A DNA stretch of 64,000 nt from Limnanthes douglasii subsp. nivea (lineage: Eukaryota; Streptophyta; Magnoliopsida; Brassicales; Limnanthaceae): assembly GCA_036936605.1 (NCBI GenBank), contig JAUPFV010000004.1:182918807-182982806 (forward strand), read 5' to 3'. The position numbers were made by a program, and so were the translations under genes. Every line of letters begins with the position of its first letter. Position 1 is the first letter of the stretch. The notes below the pieces were generated by a model, which did not search any database, was not told where the DNA came from, and saw only the letters and a program-made list of their open reading frames with translations. Shown here one piece after another: positions 56,341 through 64,000 of the stretch.

Positions 56341-57500
56341 AAATCAAGTAAATTATGTAAAGAGGAAGAAAAAAATAGAAGAGATGCTTCTTATGGCCTA
56401 TATTGAAAATCTAGAATACAAGAAAGAATATATATGGTTTTTAGACTCAGGTTGCAGCAATCATATGTGTGGTGATTCAAGTTTTTCAGTAAAATAGAAG
56501 AGGGCTTTAGAAGGACCGTTAGATTGGGAAATCATACAAAGATGTAAGTAACTGGAAAAGGAAGCGTAAGACTGGTTTTTGGAGGAATCAATCATGCGGT
56601 ACAAGATGTCTTCTATGTACCTGATCTGAAAAACAACCTTCTTAGCATTGGTCAGCTTCAAAAGAGAGGTTTGGATGTGCTAATCAAATCAAATGAATGC
56701 AGAATCTATCATCCTACAAAATGTCTCATCATCGAGAGCAATATGACATCAAATAGGATGTTTATAATCATATCAAGCAGATTGTCAAGAAATTTAGAGA
56801 TGTGCTTAAAACTTATGTCCAAGACCAGTCTCAACTTTGGCATAGAAGATACGGACATCTCAGCTACACGAGTTTGAAGGTTTTGAGCAACAAACAAATG
56901 GTGAAAGAAATGACGAGACTTGCTGAAACAGAATATGTCTGTACATATTGTCTGAAAGGAAAACAACAAAGAGATGTTATTCCAAAGAAATCTTCGTGGA
57001 GAGCCTCTAGGAATTGGAGCTAGTGCCCTCAGATATTTGTGGTCCAGTTTCTCCAATTTCGAATGATGGAAAAAGGTATTTTATTTGCTTCATTGATGAT
57101 TTTAATAGAAAATTATGGGTACAATATCTAGCTTACAAAGATGATGCTTTACTATCTTCAAGCATTTCAAAACTAGTGTAAAAAAGGAATCTGGTTTGTC
57201 TATTAACTGTTTTAGAATAGATCGTGGTGGTGAGTTTACCTCAAATGAGTTCAACGAGTTTTGTAAATAGACTGGGATCAAGAGACAACTTACTGCAGCT
57301 TACACGCCACAACAAAATGGCGTCGCCGAGAGGAAGAATAGAATTATGATGAATATAGTGATGAGTTTATTAGTAGAGAAAGATGTTGCAAAGAAGTTTT
57401 GGCCAGAAGCTATGAGCTGGAAATTTTATCTTCTTAATATGTCTCCAACACGCTCGTTAAAAGACATGAGTCCGGAGGAAGCTTAGAGTGGTTTAAAACC
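56341..57500 (+). pseudogene. copia protease and integrase
   Basis: Protease active site WFLDSGCSNHMCGD at about 56434-56475 is intact at the residues DSG. GAG_pre-integrase and zinc motif: QLWHRRYGHLSYTSLK, VCTYCLKGKQQRD (about 56835-56975). Integrase core: DICGPVSPISNDGKRYFICF, FRIDRGGEF (about 57217-57240) and QNGVAERKNR (about 57316-57345), so Asp, Asp and Glu are all still encoded, but frames shift several times. Confidence 0.85.
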
Positions 57501-57899
57501 TTCTGTAGAATATTTTAGGGTGTTTGGCTGTGTTGCACATGCCCATGTGCCCGATGCTCGACGAAGAAAACTTGGAGACAAAAGCCGAAGTTGTGTTTTA
57601 TTCAGAACGAGTACAGAATTGAAGGGATACAGACTTTCTGACCCAGTGAGCAAAAGAATCGTAGTGAGTAGAGATATTTTTTTTTGAAGAAGATAAGAAG
57701 TATAATTAGGATGAAAGTTGCAAGGAGAAAATTAGTCTAGATTTAGAGTTGGAACTGATGGAAATCTAGATGGACGAGTAAAAGAGGTTCTTAATGATGA
57801 CAGAACTGAGGTTTCTGGTGTGATCTCTTCTACCTGAGCTGCTGTTCCTATTGTCGATGCCGCAATCACTGCTCCAATCAGTGTAAATTCAATTGTCCA

Positions 57900-58960
57900 A
57901 GACCGTTTAAGAAAACCACCAGTCTGGATGAGTGATTACGTAACTAACGTAGTCAGAAATGAGGATGAGGAAGAACAATCTGCATTGTTTGCTGCAGAAT
58001 CTGACTTGTTTCTCATGTTTGTTGGCTTAGATCCTGTGAACTCTGATGAGAAAGCAGACATTGAAAATTGGAGAAAGGCTATGGACTCTGAGATTAGGTC
58101 TATTGAGAATAATAGTACATGGGTTATAACTGACCTGCCTAAAGGGACAAAAAGCATAAGAGTCAAATGGGTTTACAAAACTAAATTGAACCAACATGGA
58201 GAGATAAAGAAGTACAAGGCTCGCTTGGTCTTCAAAAGGGTATGTACAAAAATACGGGATTAATTACGAAGAGGTATATGCTCATATAGCTTGTACGGAC
58301 ACTATAAGAATGATCTTAGCTCTCGCAGCTCAGAGAGGGTGGATTATCTATCAGCTGGATGTGAAATCGGCATTTCTTTAAGGAACACTAACAAAATAAG
58401 TATATATAGATCATCCAAGAGGATATGAGACGAAAAGTGCAGAGAATAAAATGTATAAGCTCTACAAGGTTTTATATAGAATCAAGCAAGCCCCACGAGC
58501 TTGGTTTAGCAGAATAGACTCATATCTTCACTCTATAGGCTTTGAGAAGGATGCGAGTGAGCAAATGTTTTTCACAAAAGTTAATACATAAGGTAAATGT
58601 CTGATTATTAGCTTGTATGCTGATGATTTGATTTACACTAGAAATAACGATACGATGATGATGGAGTTTAAAGAGTCCATCATGAAGGAGTTTGATATGT
58701 CTGATTTTGGACGAATGAAATACTTTCTCGGCTTAGAAGTGATGCATTTCGAAGATGAGATTTTTATCAACAGAAGAAATATGTGAAACAAGTGTTGAAA
58801 AAGTTTGGAATGGATGAGGGTAATTCGGTTATGAATCCAATAATTCCAGGATGAAAGATTCATAAAGACGACAGTGGAGTTAAAGTAGATGACTCATTCT
58901 ACAAGAAACTTGTTGGAAGCTTAATGTATGTGACAGCAACAAGGCCAGATGTAATGTATG
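57900..58960 (+). pseudogene. copia reverse transcriptase
   Basis: The open part 57928-58257 holds WRKAMDSEIRSIENNSTWVI and RVKWVYKTKLNQHGEIKKYK ARLV. After a 1-base shift: INYEEVYAHIACTDTIRMIL, GWIIYQLDVKSAFL, KQAPRAWFSRIDSYLHSIGF, LYADDLIYT (58613-58640) with the catalytic Asp-Asp, and FGRMKYFLGLEV. All usual RT blocks of copia are there. Confidence 0.88.
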
Positions 58961-59569
58961 CGGTGAGTTCATTAGTAGGTTTATGTCTAACCCAACTCAA
59001 CTTCATCTTGCTGTTGCAAAAAAGATTTTAAGGTACCTACAAGGAACTATCAGCTTTGGAATTTACTACCATAATCAAGAAACATAGAGCTTGTAGGCTT
59101 TACAAACAGTGATTATGCAGGCCGTGTGGAAGATAGAAAGAGCACATCCGGGTATGCATTCATCCTAAGTTATGCAGCAGTAGTTTTGTCTTCTAGGATG
59201 CAACCCGTGGTCACTCTAAGCACAACAAAGGCAGAATTTGTTGCTGCAGCATGGTGCGCTTGTCAGACGATTTAGATAGAAAGAATTCTAAAACAAATTG
59301 GATATGAAGGAAGCTCAAGTCCAGTCATCTTCTGCGATAATAGTTTAACTATCAAGCTGTCAAAGAACCTCGTGATGCATGAAAAAAGTAAACACATTGA
59401 TGTTCGCTTTCATTTTCTGCGAGACTTAGTAAATGAAAGAGCCGTTCAACTCAATTTTTGTGGCACACAACAACAATTAGCAGACATACTCACCAAACCG
59501 TTGAAGTTGGACACCTTTCAGAAGTTTCGAAAGAATCTTGATGTCTGTGATGAACCTAAGTTAAACTAG
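58961..59569 (+). pseudogene. copia RNase H
   Basis: VGFTNSDYAGRVEDRKSTSG (about 59090-59150), VVLSSRMQPVVTLSTTKAEF VAAAW, VIFCDNSLTIKLSKN, KSKHIDVRFHFLRDLVNERA and QLADILTKPL (to about 59500), ending EPKLN-stop at 59567. The classical C-terminal end of a copia polyprotein. Confidence 0.88.
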
Positions 59570-59600
59570 GTCACTGTCTAGTTTAAGAGAGGGAGTGGTA

Positions 59601-59747
59601 TGTTCAGTTAGTGCCTAAACTTTAGGGTATTTGGAAGTATTATTTCAATTATTTGTTTCAGCACTATCTCTTTCTTGTAAGGCTATATGAGCCGTCTATT
59701 TTATCTATTAGAATATGTTTTTTTTAATTGATTGCGAGAATATAACA
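59601..59747 (+). repeat. 3' LTR of the copia element
   Basis: About 147 bp from TGTTCAG to TATAACA (TGTT...AACA ends). It is preceded by a polypurine tract AAGAGAGGGAG at about 59585-59595. Confidence 0.88.
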
Positions 59748-61120
59748 AAGAGCCCACCAAGTTGATGCGGATAATATTCCGGATGCTGTAACACATTCCC
59801 TATTTAAACGAACACGAGGATCTTCGTACGATATTGAAAATAAGTACTCGAGGCAACAGAAACAGGGAAGTGCCTACTTGGTTTCGGAAGAGCAGGGTGC
59901 AATTTCATTGGCAGAACTGGCGGTGTAGAAGTACCCAATTTGTTTTCTCCTCGGATGTTAACAACAATGCCATCTCTTATGTGGCGATGAGGGGTTGGGT
60001 AGCCTCGGGAGTTCGTTGGAATTTGCTGAGGAAGGGAGACCTCCATTGAGACGGAGCGATCAGAGGCAGATGTTAAGGCTACCCTGGCGGTGTATTTCAT
60101 CGCGGAATAGCAGCGCTGTTGAGATGATACGGAGGAGGCGGTGGCGGTGAAGATGAGGGGCCTTTGGTTAGTGGGAGAGCGGCATTCTATCCACCTGATT
60201 GACCAGTTGGTGATGCAATTCGAAACAATCTTGAGAGTGACGATACTGCAATGGAGACAAACCCTTGGAGACGAGCGTTGGAGATCAACTTCCGAAGACG
60301 ATCTCTCGGAGAGATCCGTTGGAGACAAAAACTCCAGCAACTATATGCTTTACACTCGCTTTGGAGTAAAAGAATGCACCCTCAGCTAGACTCAAAATAT
60401 AAGTCGAGCGGTTATACTGTATCCAGCGAGTGGGAGTTGGCTGCTTCACTTGTCGACTTTGGAAAAAGAGGTCTACTCGGCGAATGAAGCACTACCGGAA
60501 AAACTGGTAGAAGAGACAATATGGGACGAATATGCGAAAGGGAACACTATCTGGAGAGTAGGGAGGGTAATGGTATACTATAGGACGGGTAGGACTAGGA
60601 GGGTACGTAATACCATAACAACAGTGGAAATTATATACACGCACACAACGTATTGACAGAGAAGATATACACAATATAGACTACAAACTATGACGAAGGT
60701 TAAACACACCTATGATTTTCACAAATTAAAAAACATAGATTTGTCGAGGGGGGCGAAGCTAGGCGTCACAAAGTGCATTAGGTGCATCTGCTTCAGAGTA
60801 TTTCTGAGGACTGCTCTCAGCAGAGCCAATATTATCTCGACAACCATCACTCTTCTCCTTCAAGTTATGATCATATTGGTCCTGTTTATCTGATATAACT
60901 GGAGAATAAGCTATTCATTACGGGCTCTTCGAAAGTTCCTCGACTGCCACCTCAATTGGGAATAACTATTAGCTTATGACTGTTACCCTAAACTGCCGGA
61001 ATATCAGCTGCTGCCTTTTCACATACCTCAACTTAAGTAGATTGAGTTTGTACTCCAGAACAAGTTTGTACATGCTCCTGCACCTGGCGATGCATAATTT
61101 TTTGAAACTAAAAGAGATTG
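59748..61120. other. unassigned stretch, possibly parts of another gypsy element
   Basis: Relatively GC-rich. At about 60450-60530 the plus strand gives LPEKLVEETIWDEYAKGN, which looks a little like the end of a gypsy chromodomain (EATWEDY). At about 61115-61040 the minus strand gives VQEHVQTCSGVQTQST, a little like a gypsy integrase zinc motif. Neither is enough to name a gene. The 178-codon frame on the minus strand at 59804-60340 is Ser/Pro/Thr-rich and shows no domain. Confidence 0.3.
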
Positions 61121-62395
61121 GAGAAAAATAAATTTTTATTAGTGTTTTTTTATGTTGATTTGTTACTTTTTATACTATCAATAATTAATATATATTTTTT
61201 TAATACAAAATCAAATTTACATCAAAAATATACTATCCAAATTTTAGAGTAATATATATATATATATATATATATATTAATTAATTAATTTAATTTAATT
61301 AATTATTTAATATATTTTAAGTTTAATTTAATTTGGTTCTAACCTCTTTTAAATTAAGTTCTTCCTTACACGTTTCATTTTTTTTTAAGACTTGTGTAGT
61401 GGATGAGTTTGTAAAGATATGGTATATTTGATCAAATATTTCTTTTTCCATTTGATCAAATATTTGTAAAATTGTTTTCCGGTCACTTCTACGGTAATCA
61501 TCCACGTTTCTTTTTCGGCCACCCCCGATCTTCTACGGTCTTTTCTGGTCGGTTCTGTTCACGTCGGTTCCACGTCGGTTCCGTTCACGTCCAATCATCT
61601 ACGGTCTTTTTCCGGTAATAACCGGTCTGGCTTTTTTCATATTCTTCTTCACCCATTTTCAAAATCTTCTTCTTTCTTTTTCGTCTTCTTGGCGAAAAAC
61701 GCCTTTTCATATTCTTTTTACTTTTTCTTTCTCTAGCATTGTTTTTCTTTTCTTTTTTTATCATATTCTTCTCATTTTTTTTAATCTTTTTTATCGTTCT
61801 TCTTTTTTTTTATTCTTTTTTTAATCTTTTTTATCGTATTCTTCTCATTTTTTTCGGTGCATAACGCTTTTCTTCTTTTTTTTTTCTCCACCAGACCGCG
61901 CTCTTTTTTTCTTTGTTCTTCTTTTTTTTTTAGTATTCTTCTTCTTTTCTTCTCCGGCAAATGTTTATTCTTCTTATTTCGATTTTTTTTTTCTGTTTTT
62001 TTTCTCTGGCGCACCAATTGTAAAAAGTAAAATAGATAGGAGAAGAATTTTTTTTTTATTAAAACTTTTATGATATTATTAGAATTTCTTTTATTAAAAC
62101 TTTTATAATATTATTGGTTTTGATTTGATATATTGTATATCTTATATTTATATTATATATTATTCTGTTTTACGAAAAAATAATATTTTTAACTAATATA
62201 ATATTTTTAATTAATATAATATTTTTTTAAAAATATAAAATCAAATCTCTAAAAAAATAAGAATAATACTTTTACATTAAAAATATATTATCTTCCAAAT
62301 CTTAGAACAATATATATATATATATATATATTAATTAACATATTAATTAACTTAATTAATATATTTTAAGCTTAATTTAATTTGGTTTTAAGGTC
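61121..62395. repeat. pair of AT-rich direct repeats around a pyrimidine-rich core
   Basis: A left copy (about 61125-61360) and a right copy (about 62035-62390) share the order TTTTTATTA, TACAAAATCAAAT / TATAAAATCAAAT, AAAAATATACTATC / AAAAATATATTATC, (TA)n, TTAATTAATT, AATATATTTTAAG, TTTAATTTAATTTGGTT. Between them lie about 670 bp, first with CGGTTCC/ACGTC words, then CTTCTTTTTTTT runs. LTR-flanked element or simple segmental duplication are both possible; the (TA)n runs are at 61251-61277 and 62311-62331. Confidence 0.5.
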
Positions 62396-62800
62396 GTTCG
62401 AGTGTCCCTGTGTCCCTTGAAGCAGGCGATCCATCGGCTCGGTTTAAGAAGCAGGCAACCCCTCGACTCGGAAGCAGACGCAGACGACACCTTGAATAAG
62501 AGGTAGACGACACCTCAGCTGGGAAGCAGTTTATTAAAGCAGGAGCTATGGGCGCGGAGGATGATAGCTCGGGTGCTCGGGTTTGGCGGGAGGTTGATCG
62601 CGGGGAGAACGGATAGGTGCATGGAGATGGCAGTTTTTCTGGCCAAGACGAATTGTAAAAAAGGATGGAGAGTGGATTTATCCTCGCACATGTGGAGACG
62701 ATATCATCTGGTAAAAAAAGTTACGGTGGAGAGGGATCGAGTAAACGCAGACAAAAGTTTATATACATATCACTGGTGTTCCAAAACATAAACCAAAAGA
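62396..62800. other. GC-richer stretch with small degenerate repeats
   Basis: GAAGCAGGCGATCC, AGAAGCAGGCAACCC and GGAAGCAGACGCAGACG are spaced about 35-40 bp apart at 62415-62490, with CGACACC twice soon after. A 76-codon frame at 62561-62791 has no likeness that I know. Confidence 0.35.
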
Positions 62801-63059
62801 AAGAACAAAATATACAGACAGTGTATTTCATTGTATGACATAATATATCATAGATATAAACGTTATTTATTTTAGTAGTATGACATAATACATTATATAT
62901 ATTTTATTGTAATAAATATATTTGACAAATATTTTTAGGTAACGTAAGAAGACTAATCTTTATTAAAATTGACTTAATAAAGAATATAATGTTATTTTTT
63001 GTTTGATTAATATATTAATAAATATAATAAGTATAAATTGTTAATAAAGGTAGTGAAGG

Positions 63060-63060
<1 letters not shown>

Positions 63061-63119
<59 letters not shown>
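63061..63119. repeat. (TA)n microsatellite, 59 bp
   Basis: Uninterrupted run of about 29 TA units. Confidence 0.97.
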
Positions 63120-63125
<6 letters not shown>

Positions 63126-63262
63126 TATTTTTTCTTATCGTATTTATTTAGTGATACATTTTAGAGTGGAACCGTATTGGTGCGACTAATCTAATTAACT
63201 ATGAAACATTTCGAATCACGAATACAGATGAATGGATCAGAGGAAATCATTTTGGAAAATAT

Positions 63263-63337
63263 CATCTAATTTTATTTCTACGTATTTGATTCATCATCTA
63301 ATTTTATTTCTACTTATTTGATTCATCATCTAATTTA
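63263..63337. repeat. 32-bp tandem repeat, about 2.3 copies
   Basis: CATCTAATTTTATTTCTACG followed by TATTTGATTCAT starts at 63263, 63295 and (partial) 63327; the units differ at one base. Confidence 0.9.
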
Positions 63338-63722
63338 TCTGTAAAAGATGAAAAACTTTAAAAAAAAAATAGGAGAATGATTTAGTTTTTTTTTTTAAAT
63401 GAGAAACTTTGTTCTACAGGAACGGCGCTAAATTTGTTAAAGATAAATTTATTAACAAATTACTTAAACCATTCTGATATAAAAAGAGATAAAAAAAAGA
63501 AAGAAACATAAAAAGAAAAGGAAGAAAACGTATAATTGTATTATTATATAGAATATGACCCTTTTACCTGTGATACTCATCTCATATTTATAGGAGTTAT
63601 GCGTGGCATTTAGTCTCCCATTTATTTATATTTATTATATAAACATTTTTATCAAATTATTTATTTATCTTCGTTACAGTATATAAATAATTAATATGCA
63701 ATAATAAGAGCATAATTAAATT

Positions 63723-64000
63723 ATGGATACGTTGTATTTTTATCCGGATATTTTCTATACGAAATATTGCCTTACCACTCATGCTTCATCTAAACTTCAC
63801 TTCGAGAAGATGGTAAAAGAGAAGACCAATAATGATGAGGTTTTGACCGCGACATATGCCAAGAGGGATGCATTAAAGGCACAAAATGAAAATTTGCCGA
63901 AACTGAAAGAACCATTGATATCCGACATACTGGTGAAGTTGATGACAGATCTTGTAGCCCAAAAAAATGTAGTATTGTTGAAAGAGATGGAACACGTAAC
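63723..64000 (+). CDS. coiled-coil-like reading frame leaving the right edge
   Basis: From ATG 63723 (MDTLYFYPDIFYTKY) the frame is open for 92 codons to the window end. From about residue 29 on it is rich in Lys, Glu and Leu (FEKMVKEKTNNDE, YAKRDALKAQNENLPKLKE), so probably helical or coiled-coil. It could be another retroelement extra-ORF tail, like those at 7.3 and 38.2 kb, or chance. No ATG-upstream evidence. Confidence 0.3.
   Translation, partial: MDTLYFYPDIFYTKYCLTTHASSKLHFEKMVKEKTNNDEVLTATYAKRDALKAQNENLPKLKEPLISDILVKLMTDLVAQKNVVLLKEMEHV

Larger units (their letters stand above)
55345..59747 (+). mobile_element. Ty1/copia LTR retrotransposon, nearly full-length, broken
   Basis: LTR, primer site, gag, protease, integrase, RT, RNase H, PPT, LTR: integrase before RT defines Ty1/copia. 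Both LTRs are present but have diverged, and the coding region has stops and shifts in nearly every domain, so it is old and inactive. Length is about 4.4 kb, short of the usual 4.8-5 kb mainly because of small deletions and short LTRs. Confidence 0.92.
62801..63722. other. AT-rich stretch with simple repeats
   Basis: Holds the microsatellite and 32-bp repeat listed separately; otherwise nothing seen. Confidence 0.5.

Noticed and set aside
56709..57056. 115-codon frame on the minus strand
   Set aside because: Shadow of the copia integrase zinc region on the plus strand.
59804..60340. 178-codon open frame on the minus strand
   Set aside because: Ser/Pro/Thr-rich text without domain, heptads or signal; the region is less AT-rich, which makes chance open frames longer. 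No support from context.
61781..62017. Lys/Glu/Arg-rich 78-codon frame on the minus strand
   Set aside because: It is the mirror of a CTTCTTTTT pyrimidine run; low-complexity by-product.

Overview
This window reads as plant nuclear DNA, probably from a flowering plant with a mid-sized or large genome. It is very AT-rich. Apart from one recognisable host gene it is filled with decayed transposable elements of types typical of angiosperms: Ty3/gypsy elements of the Tat type, a Ty1/copia element, L1-type LINEs, an Au-like SINE, MULE-, hAT- and MITE-type DNA elements, and a miniature LTR element. Nothing in it looks bacterial, viral or organellar. All identifications come from reading translations, motifs and repeats by eye; no database search was run.

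Layout. 1-1047: end of a LINE-type protein (zinc-binding plus RNase H) on the minus strand, still open and running off the left edge. 1.7-3.1 kb: a fragment of a class XI myosin gene, interrupted by a 1086-bp Mutator-like element with long inverted repeats. 5.3-11.8 kb: a Tat-like gypsy element (A) whose pol reads leftward and is followed by a rightward (antisense) extra gene of the PF04195 type; a solo LTR with a 5-bp target duplication sits inside its integrase. 12.2-16.9 kb: a second Tat-like element (B) with two RNase H domains. 17.1-18.6 kb: a tandem array of a miniature LTR retrotransposon (three LTRs, two short internal regions). 19-22 kb: remnants of an OTU/MULE-type protein and a possible plant-mobile-domain protein. 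24.8-28.7 kb: a LINE carrying ORF1, endonuclease, partial RT and RNase H. 29.6-30.0 kb: an hAT-type element with a perfect 8-bp target duplication. 30.7-31.4 kb: another LINE 3' end. 31.8-39.5 kb: Tat-like element C with gag-pol, a 36-bp tandem repeat, and an antisense coiled-coil/plant-mobile-domain gene.

40.3-44.1 kb holds the only gene that looks functional: the splicing factor SYF2, five coding exons encoding 307 aa, with telo-box motifs around its 5' end and two tandem duplications in its introns. 46.0-47.2 kb is a MULE-like element (9-bp target duplication) filled with a 41-bp tandem repeat. 48.3-48.8 kb is a FAR1-type transposase fragment, 49.7-49.9 kb an Au-like SINE, 50.4-52.05 kb a gypsy element (D) whose gag is fused by deletion to its integrase, and 52.05-54.1 kb a short gypsy derivative (E) with primer-binding site and polypurine tract but no RT or integrase. 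55.3-59.75 kb is a nearly full-length but broken copia element with about 145-bp LTRs. 59.7-64 kb is unassigned sequence, pyrimidine-rich tracts, AT microsatellites and a coiled-coil-like reading frame leaving the right edge.

The genes do not form a pathway. The window is one conserved host gene in a nest of retrotransposons, where later insertions can be ordered by which element interrupts which. The most unusual features are the antisense extra genes of the Tat-like elements (one with a plant mobile domain and an apparent intron), the miniature LTR array, and two DNA elements with readable target duplications.
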